Shown: positions 1-8,838, numbered from the stretch's first letter. The stretch: 20,385 nucleotides of DNA from Chara braunii (GCA_003427395.1 BFEA01000763.1:277382-297766); one strand, 5' to 3'. A program made the numbers and translations. The notes: generated by a model from the sequence alone, not told the origin.

Positions 1-365
1 GGGGGGGGGGGGGGGAGGAAGGGAGGGAGGGAGGCGGAGGAACAAAACCGCACAGACTGGGAGGGCAGAGAGATGCACACATCAAAATGAGGCTGTTTGA
101 CACACGGACTGTTCTGGTCATCACAGCGTTTGAGCAGAAGCCTTATGCACAGTGTGTGAGTAGAAATCTTACACACAACTTGAAACACACAGATCGCTTT
201 GGTCCGTTCTTGCAGTGAAAATCACGGCATGTGAGGAGAGAGAAACGTTATGCACAGTTCAAAAACATCACACAGACACATCCAATGCTGCGGCCAAGCA
301 GACTGAAAATTGTCTATACAGTGTATACACCACTGTAGCCAAGCGGACTGAAAACTCTATGCAAC
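1..365. other. Low-complexity leader, no gene seen
   Basis: The window opens with a 15-base G run followed by purine-rich sequence. From about 140 to 360 there are loosely repeated phrases (for example TTATGCACAG near 143 and 249, and CCAAGC(A/G)GACTGAAAA near 294 and 339), which suggests old local duplication. The open frames here are short, overlap on both strands and resemble no protein family I know. I see no RNA gene. Confidence 0.5.
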
Positions 366-633
366 ATTATTTGTATCAGCATGCCGCTGGAAAAAGAAGC
401 CATCCAGGATGACATCTGCAAAGTGACGATTTGATTGACACCGCATCGAAATTGGCCATTTCTGCTTCTCCCCCTCCTCCTCCTGGTCCTCCTCTTCCTC
501 CTCTTCCTCCTCTCCTCTCCTCCATCTGCTTGGTTTTGTATCCTCCCTTCTGGTCGCATTCTCTTCTCTCCTGTTGTGGCCATGATTCACGTCGTCTTTC
601 CTCCTTCTCCTCCCTCCTCCTACCTAGCATGAT

Positions 634-672
634 GACGTGGCAGTGAGCAGGAATGCTTTTCACTGCCACGTC
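634..672. repeat. ACGT-core inverted repeat (hairpin), copy 1
   Basis: GACGTGGCAGTG and its exact reverse complement CACTGCCACGTC enclose a 15-base spacer, giving a 12-bp perfect stem. The arms contain ACGT cores in a TGACGTGGCA context, which resembles plant bZIP (G-box/ABRE-type) sites. That resemblance is the only functional hint. Confidence 0.8.
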
Positions 673-861
673 AGCAAATGGCCAGAGAAAGAAGCCACCC
701 AAGATAACCTCTAAGCCTCCTCCTGGTCCTGCTGCTCCTCTCCTCTCCTCCATCTGCTTGGTTTTGTATCCTCCCTTCTGGTCGCATTCTCTTCTCTCCT
801 GTTGTGGCCATGATTCACGTCGTCTTTCCTCCTTCTCCTCCCTCCTCCTACCTAGCATGAT

Positions 862-900
862 GACGTGGCAGTGAGCAGGAATGCTTTTCACTGCCACGTC
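862..900. repeat. ACGT-core inverted repeat (hairpin), copy 2
   Basis: This is the same 12-bp stem and 15-base spacer as the hairpin 228 bases upstream, carried by the second tandem copy. It is identical in both arms. Confidence 0.8.
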
Positions 901-1230
901 AGCAAATGGCCAGAGAAAGAAGCCACCCAAGATAACCTCTAAGCCTCCTCCTGGTCCTGCTGCTCCTCTCCTCTCCTCCATCTGCTTCGTCTCGTCTCCC
1001 CCCTTGTCGTCACATTTTCTTCTCTCCTGTTGTGGCTGTGATCCACGTCCGACTCGTCATTGCCCTCCCCGCACCTCGACGTACCACCTCGTGATCTGCT
1101 TCCTCTCGTCTCCCCCCTTCTCGTCGTGCTCTCTTCTGACGTACCACCTCGTGATCCACCTCCTCTTTGCCCTCCCTGTACCTCCACGTGCCACCACCCC
1201 CTCCTCCTCCCTCTTCCCACCTAGCATGCT

Positions 1231-1269
1231 GACGTGGCAGTGAGCAGGAATGGTGCTCACTGGCACGTC
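1231..1269. repeat. ACGT-core inverted repeat (hairpin), diverged copy 3
   Basis: GACGTGGCAGTGAGCA pairs with TGCTCACTGGCACGTC with one mismatch. The stem is 16 positions long, longer than in the other two copies although the surrounding unit is more diverged. The loop side changed in a way that extends pairing (TGCTCAC instead of TTTTCAC). Confidence 0.7.
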
Positions 1270-1947
1270 TGCATGCGGCCAGAAAAAAAAAGCCACCCCG
1301 GATAACGTCTGCGCAGTGATGATTCAAATCACCGTGTGCAAATTTACCTTTTCCGCACAGAATTTCCCATTTTTGCCAATTAAAAAAAAAAAAAAAAAAA
1401 ACCAACAACAACAAAAGCAAGTTTGTTGACAGATTGCAGAATCTTCCATTTCTGCGGGGTCTATAATGCAAGAACCACCCTGAGCTGGAATCCACTTGCA
1501 CTTACCAAAGAGAACAAAATCCTGACCATGCTCCAGCACAGGGACCATGTGAAATGGCTGCAAGAAGAACAAACAAACAAACCAAGAAAAAACATATAAG
1601 CCCCACGAGAATGCAGAGGACAGATCTGAGAGCAAAAGCATGAACAAGGCCTCCACACCAGAAGGGGGAGGAGCGCGAGTGTGTACTCAATGTACTCTCT
1701 ATTGACTTGCCGGTGGAATGGGAACCGAACTGATGCTCCCCAGAATGGACAAGGAGCCAGAAGGCCCAGAACCATACGGTTCTTTTTTTTTTTTTTTTTT
1801 TTTTTTTAAGTGAAGGAGAACAAGATTAACAGAGGTGAAAAGGAGGTTACCGGGTAAGGGAGCGAGGGTGTACCGGAGGCAAAATTGTAATCATCAGTGA
1901 TCTCAACAACAACGATGATCAAGATTAGATCACATTGATGCTTATAC
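1270..1947. other. No gene recognised; A and T homopolymer runs
   Basis: This stretch holds a 20-base A run near 1381 and a 25-base T run near 1783. These could be the tails of old retrocopies in opposite orientations, but I found no recognisable body next to either. Short frames on the minus strand are rich in Cys, Phe and Leu from T-rich DNA and look spurious. Confidence 0.4.
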
Positions 1948-2103
1948 CAACACCACCACCAACACCACCAACAACAACAACAACGACGACGACGACGACG
2001 ACGATGACGACGACGATGATGACGATGACGACGACGACGACCACAACAACGACGACGACAACGACGACCACAACAACAACAAGAACAACGACGACGCCAA
2101 TAA
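1948..2103. repeat. Compound trinucleotide microsatellite (CAA/GAC/GAT)n
   Basis: About 155 bases are composed almost entirely of CAA, CAC, GAC and GAT triplets. Translation gives runs of Thr on the plus strand and Val on the minus strand, so the open frames here are artefacts of the repeat. Confidence 0.95.
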
Positions 2104-2692
2104 CACTGATGATTCTAAACCTTAAAAACATTGTTCATTGCTGGCGTGGAACATCTGATGCGTTCTTTGATGCCATTCTGCTGCAGAAGCCCAACGCTTA
2201 CCCTACTATCCATATATGACAATCTGCCACCTTTTTAATGAAATAATAAAAAATAAATAACATCATTGTGATATCAGTGCCACCATATGAGATCCATGTC
2301 ACAAGCACACATCAGGCCACAACCTTGCAGTCATGCTTGACTCTCAAGACTGGCATTGGATACCCCACCGTCTTCTCCCGGCTAGAACACGGGGTAATTA
2401 CGGCCGTATCTGGACTGAAAGTTGCACCAAATACAGCTGGAATCACCGGGCGTTCGATTCAGGTGAAGATAGTAGGCCTAACACTCTGTACGGAACGCTG
2501 TAAAACCAAAGGTACGCAAGGGAAGAGAACATTCACTGCCGCTGCTTCTGTCTTCAGGCATTCTCATAAGATCTGTATCAGACCCGAAAAGCTCCCTGAA
2601 TACGCATGAAATTGTTGTTGATTTCGTGTGCCCGAAGATCTTTGTACAGCAAACGACGACCTTCTGGAAACACATCCACCCCATGATACCCC
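2104..2692. other. Unique-looking sequence, no gene recognised
   Basis: This interval has balanced composition and no obvious repeats. The longest frame (2268-2609, plus, 113 codons) has no motif, signal peptide or membrane segment that I can name. It could be an exon fragment or an old repeat. Confidence 0.3.
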
Positions 2693-2745
2693 AACTCAGA
2701 GAAGTGCGCAATGTGGAGGAACTCAGAGAAGTGCGCAATGTGGAG
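2693..2745. repeat. 27-bp tandem duplication
   Basis: AACTCAGAGAAGTGCGCAAT and the following seven bases occur at 2693-2719 and again from 2720, differing only at the edge. It is a simple local duplication. Confidence 0.9.
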
Positions 2746-2793
2746 TCACGACCTGCAGACAGCTGTTGTTACCTCTCACCCACCCAATTTCTT

Positions 2794-2926
2794 GTACCAG
2801 GGAACAAGGTACCAGGGCACAGGGTACCAGGGCACAAGGTACCAGGGCACAAGGTACCAGGGCATAAGGCAGCAGGGCCTAAGGTACCAAGGCAGTTGGC
2901 AGGGGATAAGGTACCAGGGTATGCAG
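2794..2926. repeat. 15-bp minisatellite, consensus GTACCAGGGCACAAG
   Basis: There are at least seven head-to-tail units of 15 bases from 2794, the first five very regular and the last ones degenerate (GCAGCAGGGCCTAAG, GTACCAAGGCAGTTG). Each regular unit makes a GGTACC site at its junction. Looser GTACC(A/G)GGG phrases recur near 3034-3060, 3216-3232 and 4433-4505. Frames through the array encode VPGHK-like or YQGTR-like repeats, which I regard as spurious. Confidence 0.92.
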
Positions 2927-3130
2927 TCTCCAGGTTGAAGGTGTGGATGCTGAAGGCATCCATGCATGTTGAACGTATGCCGGTTAACGGTACCTGGTTG
3001 GCTGGTATAGGGGTTGGCAGCATCATGGGCTGATGGCACCGGGGCTGACAGTACCGGGGCCCATGGATAATCATGGGTCACAAGGACATTAGGTTCCTAG
3101 GGTGTCAAGCTTGCAATGTAACATGTAGCC

Positions 3131-3138
3131 ACATCCGT

Positions 3139-3170
<32 letters not shown>

Positions 3171-3186
3171 GGCCCCTGCGCAAGAA
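3131..3186 (+). pseudogene. U6 snRNA pseudogene (central fragment)
   Basis: From ACATCCGTTAAAATTGGAAC through the GATACAGAGAAGATTAGCAT block to GGCCCCTGCGCAAG this matches the conserved centre of U6 spliceosomal RNA, including the ACAGAGA box that pairs with the 5' splice site. The 5' stem-loop (GTCCCTTCGGGGAC) is absent, and after CGCAAG the sequence turns A-rich instead of continuing with GATGACACGC. It is therefore a truncated retrocopy with an A-rich tail. I see no clear target-site duplication. Confidence 0.88.
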
Positions 3187-4244
3187 AAAGAAAAAACAAA
3201 TAAAAAAAATTATGTGTTACCAGGGTTCAAGGTATGCGGGTGTTGCATACTGTAAAGGTGCAGACCAGAACAAGAACCGACCTCTCTCACAAAGTACAAG
3301 ATAACGCAGCGGAAAACTTAGATACCAATGATCCGAACAATCAATATTGCAATGCAGCCCCGAACATACATCATCATCATCATTCCATGGTGTGAAGCGG
3401 TCTGGCGCTCACACGGGAAGAATGCACCAGCCCCAAACATACACAGACGAAGAAGAGGGGGGGTTAGACGAAGAAGAGGGGAAGATGGGAATGTCGTCAA
3501 CACCAAGTCTTCGGCACAGGCCCAAATAGTCCCTCGTCAAAATGTCTGAATCCCAATGTCGAGTCTGGATCCAATGTCGTCAAGTCTCAAGTCACAACTC
3601 TCTCTCTCTCTCTCTGCCGTAGTCTGCTGATACTGAGAAGTCAGGTGGTGAGAGGGTGAAGAAGAGATGGTGGACTTAGAAGAGGAAGAAGAAGAACCCT
3701 CTCTCTCTCTGTCCGGTACTAACCTGTGAAGTTGGCGCCTTGATGCAGGTACCTCGAAGATGGAGCTGGAGCTATGGTGCCACAGGTAAGTCTCGCTGGC
3801 CTCCGCCAGCCATCTCTCTCCAAGACCACTACCACTACCGCTACTTAGCGCCCTGCGCTGAAGACCACTCCTGCAGCTACTAGCGCCCAGCTCTGAAGAC
3901 TACTGCTAGCGGTAAACTACTCCTGCAGCACTCCTCCAGAGTGCTGCGGCCAAATCCTGAAGACTGCCTCCTGCCTTCTGTCCAACTACCTGCCCGTGAA
4001 GTGCATGGGAACTCCCTATGTACTACTCGGCCTGCCTCCTGACTGCCTGCAACTGCAGGGCAAGGCAGTCCAGGAGGCTGCTCTTGCCAATGCCAGGGCG
4101 AACCAGGGGCTGCCGCTGCAGCTCCTGCTGAGGCTGTCGTGGGGAACAGGCCAGAAATAGCCTGCTCCCAAAACCCTGGTTTTGTGCCTGAGTGTTAGGG
4201 CAGGTCGATCTTACGAGGGCCCAAAAGTGGCCCTCCGTTTCAGG
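3187..4244. other. No gene recognised; CT microsatellite and degenerate local repeats
   Basis: A (CT)n run lies at about 3598-3615 and a shorter one near 3696. From 3815 to 3985 a degenerate phrase (CTGAAGAC(C/T)ACT followed by CTGCAGC or CTAGCG) recurs several times, which suggests an eroded tandem repeat of about 40 bases. No coding region or RNA gene is supported. Confidence 0.4.
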
Positions 4245-4390
4245 CTGAAAAGCCCTGTTTTAGGCTGAAAACGAAATGGGGCCTGCAGGCCCTCGTTTTC
4301 AGTTTTCAGGCTGAAACGACATGGGGCCTGTAAGCCCTTATTTCTAGGCTTTTAGGCTGAGAATGCGGAACGGGCCCTGCAGGCCCGTGT
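4245..4390. repeat. Degenerate ~45-bp tandem repeat with GGGCCTGCAGGCC palindromes
   Basis: The phrase TTTTAGGCTGAAAACG followed by AAATGGGGCCTGCAGGCCC recurs three times with substitutions (near 4250, 4305 and 4345). GGGCCTGCAGGCC is palindromic in the first and last units and is broken to GGGCCTGTAAGCC in the middle one. Confidence 0.75.
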
Positions 4391-4432
4391 GGCTACACAG
4401 TATGCCGCAGCGGGTCTCTAGGTATCAGAGGG

Positions 4433-4505
4433 TTTTAGGTATCAAGGTTTAAGGTACCAGGGTATAAGGTACCAGCGAGGTGCCCCAGGGTTTGAGGTGC
4501 CAGGG
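4433..4505. repeat. Degenerate GGTACCAGGGTTTAA-type repeat
   Basis: Several imperfect units of the form AAGGT(A/T)CCAGGGT(T/A)TAAGGTACCAG occur here. They resemble the 15-bp minisatellite at 2794 and also the GGGTT-rich tract that follows from 5380, so this may be an eroded intermediate between the two. Confidence 0.6.
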
Positions 4506-4522
4506 TTTAACGTGGCAATTTC

Positions 4523-4540
4523 TAAACCACTAGTACCTCC
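4523..4540 (+). repeat. Orphan terminal end of the ACCACCAGTACC element family
   Basis: TAA followed by ACCACTAGTACCTCC matches the left end of the complete inverted-repeat elements at 7150 and 13302. I could not find a matching right end within the next 500 bases, so this is a solo end or a chance match. Confidence 0.4.
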
Positions 4541-4984
4541 AAGGCTTTTCGTCCGCAAAACTTTCCGCTCGGTAGTCGTGCCCACCCTGACCGGTCGGGC
4601 CTATCCGGTCAGACGCACTCTGCTCGTCATATGCATTGACGGTGTGCAACGTTCTTTCCCGTGCGCAATTTTTCTCTCCTGATACTCATCCCTCATTCTT
4701 GTGCACCCTCCCCTGGTGACACCCTTGGGGGCCCGCGCTGGTGTATGGGACCCCCTCCCCCTTGTGCGTGCTTCACTGCTGTGCCAAACCTGTCCGCACT
4801 GGTTCAGGACACTGGTTCAAACCCCTGTGGAAAACACTGGAATTCCACATGAGCAGCTGCTGCAGAATTCACTGGAGGGGGTCACACACTGGATTAAGGT
4901 GTCAGGATATTGTTAGAACTCAAGGCATAAAGATTTAGGGTATCATCAGGGTTTACGACATCCTTTTATTGAAGCATCAGCACT
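4541..4984. other. No gene recognised
   Basis: This is a mixed-composition stretch with three overlapping short frames around 4661-4938, all rich in Pro, Cys and His and none resembling a known family. I see no RNA gene or clear repeat. Confidence 0.3.
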
Positions 4985-5185
4985 TAAACCACCAATACAC
5001 CCAGGTGCGGAGGCGCTCCACCACACGCCAAGCTTTGCCGAACTGCCAGCGGTGCACGTTTTTCCCCTTTTGGCTGGCGCCACCAGCCATTTTCGTCTGG
5101 TAGGCCCAAGTCGCAAAATTTTCGGAGAAGGCGATGAAACATTTTCTGCAACGTTGGAGCCATCTAGTGGCAGCGTCAATACCTC
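4985..5185 (+). repeat. Dispersed repeat D, copy 1
   Basis: It begins with TAA and ACCACCAATACACCCAGG, which resembles the terminal end of the ACCACCAGTACC family. It continues through GAACTGCCAGCGGTGCACG, GGCTGGCGCCACCAGCCATT and TCGTCTGGTAGGCCCAAGTC. Its centre aligns with 9126-9320 in the same order and orientation at roughly 65-70% by eye. No protein match is apparent. I cannot locate a right terminus. Confidence 0.7.
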
Positions 5186-5379
5186 CAAGCCTGCTTTTCC
5201 TGACGCATCCCCCCCCCCCTGTGTGCCAAAGGAAAAGAAACCAGCACAGGCACATTCTCATTGCGTTTTGGCTGGCACCATTAGCAAATCCAATCCTGTG
5301 GCACTATTCATCAGCAGACCGCCGTTGCTATACCAACGCAATTATGGAAACCTTTGGCTGTCCTGTAAAGGTGCAGGTA
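5186..5379. other. Spacer, no feature recognised
   Basis: A C run interrupts this stretch near 5210. A 158-codon plus-strand frame (5052-5528) runs through the repeat before it and the G-rich tract after it, so it is unlikely to be a gene. Confidence 0.4.
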
Positions 5380-6898
5380 AGGTAAGGCGACTCAGGGTTT
5401 CACGTCTCAGAGATATGAGAGGGTACAGGATTTGGGGCTTAGGTTTTTACAGTCTGTGGTCCGAAGTGTTAAAGCTTACAGTGTTCAGCTTCAGGAGGGG
5501 GTTAAGGTTCAAGGTATTCGGAATATAACTTTTTCGGGTCACCAGTTTAGGACTTAGGTTTAGGGGTTAGGGTTTAGGGGTTAGGGTTTAGGGGTTTAGG
5601 GGTTCAGGGGTTCAGGGAAAGGGCATCATAACTTGAGGTTTCAGGATCAACATGGGAGGCTACCATTGGAGGATTCAGGGTGTAGGATTTACTATGGCAT
5701 TCAGGTTCGGGGTTGGAGGTTATAGGGTTTAAGATTCAGCGTGATTGAAGAATTCAGGGTCTAGGACTTATGGCGTGGAGGTTCGGGTTTGGGGGTTAAG
5801 AGGGTTTAAGATTCAACGTTCATTTGCATATGATTTTGACATTCTTGGTTTAGAATTTGGGGTACAGAGACTTGCAGGTCATTGGTGTAACAATCACGGT
5901 TTTGGGGTTCAGGGTTCCTGGGGCTAGTAGGGTGTTGGGGTCAGGGTTTTCAGGTTCAGGGTTCTGAGGATCAACATTTTGGGGTTCAAGGACATGGGGT
6001 CTACGAGTTTGTGGGCTCAAGGTTTTGGGGCTCACAATTTCTCGGCTCAGGGAGGGTTTAGGGGCTCGGGGTTTCGAAGTTCAGGGTTTTGGTTCACAGT
6101 TTGTAGTCCATGGTCTTGGAGGGCTCGTGATTCAGGGTTCTCAAGGTCTTGGAGTCCGGGTTTGGGGGTCAGGGTTTGCTGCCTCAGGGTCAGCGGCTCA
6201 GGGTTTGGGGGCTCAGGGGTATAGGGGCTCAAGGGTTTGTGGTCTCAGGGTCTGCACCTCAGGGTTTGGGGGCTCAGGGTTTTGGTTCACAGTTTGTGGT
6301 TCGGGTAATCGTTTTGGAGGGCTCACGGTTCAGGGTTTTGGGGTTCAAGGTCTTGGACTCGTTCAGGGCGTCTCAGGGTTCGGGAGCTCAGGGTTTGGGG
6401 GCTCGAGCGCTTTCCGGCTCAAGCCTTTGGGGGCTCAAGGGTTTGTGTGGGTTAAATTTTCCATCTCAGGGTAAACTTTGGGGATTGTGCGAGTCCAGGG
6501 TTCAAGTTTTCCCGGTTTGGGGGTTCCGGGTTCAAAGTTTCGGGTTTAGGGATTCAGGATGAAGTTCAGAGTTTTGGGGTTGAGGATTCCGGACCTCGCA
6601 GATCAGGGTTTCGAGTTCGAGGGTTCAGCATCCCAGGTTCAGGGGAGGTTCTAGGTTCAGGGGTTCTGGGTTCTAGAGGTTTCGAGGGTTCCAGTGTTCG
6701 GGGGCTCAGGGCTTGGGTGCTCGGGACTTGGGGGTTGGGACATCACGGTTCGGGGGTTTGAGGTGATGAGCCCCAAGGCTCAGAAGCTCAAAGGTTCGGA
6801 GGTTCAAAGGTTACGACGCTCAGAGGTTCAAAAAAACAGGTTTGCAGGGTGCGGTTGTAGGGTTCAGGAGTTCAAGATTGGGGGGGGGGGGGGGGGGG
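5380..6898 (+). repeat. Long degenerate telomere-like G-rich tract
   Basis: Roughly 1.5 kb consist of endlessly varied (T)T(T/C)(A/C)GGG phrases such as GGTTCAGGGTTT, GGGGGCTCAGGG and GGTTTAGGGG, all with the G-rich strand on top. Frames through it encode Gly/Ser/Phe-rich peptides on the plus strand and Pro-rich ones on the minus strand, as expected for a repeat rather than a gene. The block at 5545-5620 is the least degenerate. I read it as an interstitial telomeric or subtelomeric satellite that has decayed towards TTCAGGG and CTCAGGG variants. Confidence 0.85.
5545..5620 (+). repeat. Telomere-type core (TTTAGGGG/TTAGGG units)
   Basis: Alternating TTTAGGGG and TTAGGG units occur head to tail (GGTTTAGGGGTTAGGGTTTA and onward). 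TTTAGGG is the usual plant telomere unit, so this is the strongest telomere-like part of the tract. Being inside the window, flanked by other repeats on both sides, it is interstitial. Confidence 0.8.
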
Positions 6899-6899
6899 N
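6882..6899. other. G homopolymer ending in an ambiguous base
   Basis: A run of about 17 G ends in N at 6899. This is a probable low-quality or collapsed assembly position at the end of the G-rich tract. Confidence 0.85.
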
Positions 6900-7026
6900 T
6901 TTTCAGGGGTTGGGAGGGTTAGGTTTCTGGGGGCCCAAGTTCAGGGGTGCGGTGACCATAAAAGTATTGACAGTCGAAAAAAGGCGCTTGGGGTTGGTGT
7001 GGATGGGCATTCAGCAGGCTGGGAAT

Positions 7027-7152
7027 GGGGAAGATGTTCTTGCGAATGCCCAACGCCGGCATCCCCTCACTCACAATTTTACTTAAACCGGGGAAGATGT
7101 TCTTGCGAATGCCCAACGCCTGCATCCCCTCACTCACAATTGTACTTAAAAC
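7027..7152 (+). repeat. 63-bp tandem duplication
   Basis: GGGGAAGATGTTCTTGCGAA starts at 7027 and again at 7090. The two 63-base units differ at only a few positions (GCCGGC versus GCCTGC, ATTTTAC versus ATTGTAC). The end of the second unit (ACTTAAAACC) is the insertion site of the TIR element that follows. Confidence 0.93.
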
Positions 7153-7328
7153 CACCAGTACCTTTGTTGTTTCGAAAAATAGCGGGCCTCCGACCTTTCA
7201 GGAGGCCGAAACAAAATGACGGCCGCCGATTAGATTTATCAATGGCAGCCGTCACCGGGCCCGGCCTCCGAATTCTTCGGGAGCTGGTGTTTTCCCTCAT
7301 TTCTGAAGTGGCAAAGGTACTAGTGGTG
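7150..7328. mobile_element. TIR element M1 (179 bp), non-autonomous DNA transposon candidate
   Basis: The left end AACCACCAGTACCTTTG is mirrored by the right end CAAAGGTACTAGTGGTG, and TAA is present on both sides (7147-7149 and 7329-7331). These are terminal inverted repeats of about 17 bases with a 3-bp target duplication. The interior has G/C-rich halves around GGAGGCCG and GGCCTCC that can themselves fold back, and it has no coding capacity. It is related to M2 at 13302, which shares the ends and the interior GGAGGCCG ... TTATCAA phrase. A TAA duplication would fit a PIF/Harbinger-like source, but the ends do not match a superfamily I can name. Confidence 0.8.
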
Positions 7329-7331
7329 TAA

Positions 7332-7849
7332 GGGGGGTCTGTATCATCCACACTAAATTTTTCCTACCTGCTGCAGACATAGCAATCGAGGGATGCCTGC
7401 ACTTCTCTTCTGTGAGCCCACGGATTTGGGAAGGGGGAAACAAAAAAATGCCAACTCCGGAGGAGGTGGAAAATTGCTCAACCCCTCGCCCTGCCAGCCG
7501 CTGACATTTGCCACACGAATTGCGAATTTGATGGGGGGGCGGGGGGGGGGCCGGGAGGCCAGGGGGGGAATGTGACTGCACAACTACAGCCAATTTTGCT
7601 ATTTTGCCAAACAAGCCTCTAGTGCGAAGACATACTCCCACTAGGACTTTCCTGGATGTATATGGACGCATTTCGGACCAGGCATGGATGGACCTGACTG
7701 CAGTTCCATCCATAGAGAAGCAGAAAGGTTCCTTGTGTGAGTATGCCCTGAGTAGGCCCTCAGACAGATGTCCAAAAGACACCAAATTTGGCGCACAGCA
7801 ATCTACGACTCGAACTAAAGCAAAAATAGGCAAAAGACCAACGGTCATA
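7332..7849. other. No gene recognised
   Basis: A minus-strand frame of 210 codons spans 7297-7929, but it runs across the M1 element end, a G-rich stretch near 7530-7570 and the start of a SINE, so it is not a conserved gene. Nothing else stands out. Confidence 0.4.
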
Positions 7850-8048
7850 GGCCAGTAGGTACACCCATGAACTGAAATACAGACCCAAGTTCGAATCCAG
7901 ATGCAACCAGTGGAACAGAACAAAATCATTTTTGAATTATTTGGGGCCGGTCAGTTCAATGATGATAAATCAAAAGCAATCACCGTTAATAGGAAAAAAA
8001 AAAAAAAAAAAAAAAGGCGGAAAAAAAAAGAAGATAACATGATGGTAA
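7850..8048 (+). mobile_element. SINE-A copy 1 (tRNA-derived SINE, diverged)
   Basis: GGCCAGTAGGTACACC, the partial A-box region, is followed by GAACTGAAATACAGACCCAA, AGTTCGAATCC (B box) and GGTCAGTTCAATGATGATAA. This matches the long copies at 10951 and 12350 in order. The A box has lost TAGTTCAGTTGG in part. The tail is an A run, GGCGG, a second A run and AGATAACATGATGG, which differs from the GAA tails of the later copies but matches the copy at 8725. Confidence 0.8.
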
Positions 8049-8279
8049 AAGGGCCTTTACCCGATTCAGATCCTGTTTGACAAATGCAGCATAGAGGGGT
8101 CACTCGCCCAGGACCCCAACTCGTGAAAAGCAGATCAACAGGCATGTTCTCTGGGTCAAAAGTCACATCCTAACTGAAGTAAAATTCAATGCTAAAGGTC
8201 ACAGTGGTGCCCCTGGACGAACAGTTGTAATATTCAGATATGGGAGTCACATCTGTTCATCCAGGGGATGTGCAGGTCA
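8049..8279. other. No feature recognised
   Basis: Short unannotated spacer between a SINE copy and a minisatellite. Phrases such as CATCTGTTCATCCAGGGGATG near 8251 look like diverged early units of the minisatellite that follows. Confidence 0.4.
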
Positions 8280-8398
8280 TGTCTGTTCGAGCAGTAGATG
8301 TGTCTGTTCGTGCAGTATGTGTGTCTGTTCGAGCAGTAGATGTGTCTGTTCGTGCAGTATGTGTGTCTGTACGAGCAGTAGGAATGTCTGTTCAAAGG
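8280..8398 (+). repeat. 21-bp minisatellite with alternating (42-bp) unit types
   Basis: Units of 21 bases start at 8280, 8301, 8322, 8343 and 8364, with a partial sixth at 8385. Type A (TGTCTGTTCGAGCAGTAGATG) alternates with type B (TGTCTGTTCGTGCAGTATGTG) in the order A-B-A-B-A', so the true repeat is a 42-bp dimer. The minus-strand frame encodes a YCSNRH/YCTNRH repeat, which is probably meaningless. Confidence 0.95.
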
Positions 8399-8724
8399 AA
8401 GTCCACAGGATAAAGTCCCAGTCAAGATTCAAGTCAAAGGGAGAGTCTAGATTCCGGCATCAAGTCCAAAATTCAGGCCAGATGGCCACAGCAGCAGCAG
8501 ACCCTGAAGGGGAAGTACTGGGACACACACCATGCGGAGGTCTGGGACTGAAGGAGGCCCAAAGTGCCAATGCAGACCTCGCAAAGGGAGGCCAGTAGTA
8601 TAAAGAAGCAGGCCAGCCTCCCTTGAAGGCACTTGTGCGCTGGCTGGCTGGGTGAGCGCTGGCAGGAGAAGCTACGCTAAGAGAGGAAGAAGGCTGGGCG
8701 CTGGTTTGCAAGTAGCAGCCATAG
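8399..8724. other. No gene recognised
   Basis: Mixed composition; short overlapping frames on both strands and no recognisable domain. CTGGCTGGCTGGGTGAGCGC near 8640 is mildly repetitive. Confidence 0.35.
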
Positions 8725-8807
8725 CTGCCCAATGGTGTTTGAACAGTTCATTGATGATACGTCAATGCTGTCACCCTTTATAGAAAACACCAAAAAAAAA
8801 ACAGGCG

Positions 8808-8838
<31 letters not shown>

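Larger units (their letters stand above)
508..963. repeat. 228-bp tandem repeat, two near-identical copies
   Basis: Bases 508-735 are repeated almost exactly at 736-963, with a period of 228. A third copy begins at 964 but diverges after about 80 bases, and its distal part resumes near 1225. The unit is a pyrimidine-rich half (CTCCT-type) followed by a half with a GACGTGGCAGTG hairpin and the phrase AGCCACCCAAGATAACCTCT. Diverged ancestors of that second half are seen at 390-470 and 1290-1360 (AAGCCA(T/C)CC(A/C)GGAT), so the array spans roughly 380-1340. The open frames inside are by-products of the repeat. Near-identity of the two copies implies recent duplication or homogenisation. Confidence 0.9.

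Noticed and set aside
376-981. 201-codon minus-strand frame through the 228-bp repeat
   Set aside because: It is open only because the 228-bp unit is a multiple of three and pyrimidine-rich; the protein repeats itself exactly with the DNA and matches nothing known.
1935-2219. Poly-Thr / poly-Val frames
   Set aside because: They are translations of the CAA/GAC microsatellite.
6025-6562. Gly/Ser/Phe-rich frames of up to 149 codons
   Set aside because: They lie wholly inside the degenerate telomere-like tract and overlap in all plus-strand phases.
7297-7929. 210-codon minus-strand frame
   Set aside because: It runs across a TIR element end, a G run and a SINE head, has no recognisable domain and shows no start context.
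8280-8398. CRISPR-like array
   Set aside because: The 21-bp units are contiguous with no spacers, and the context is eukaryotic.
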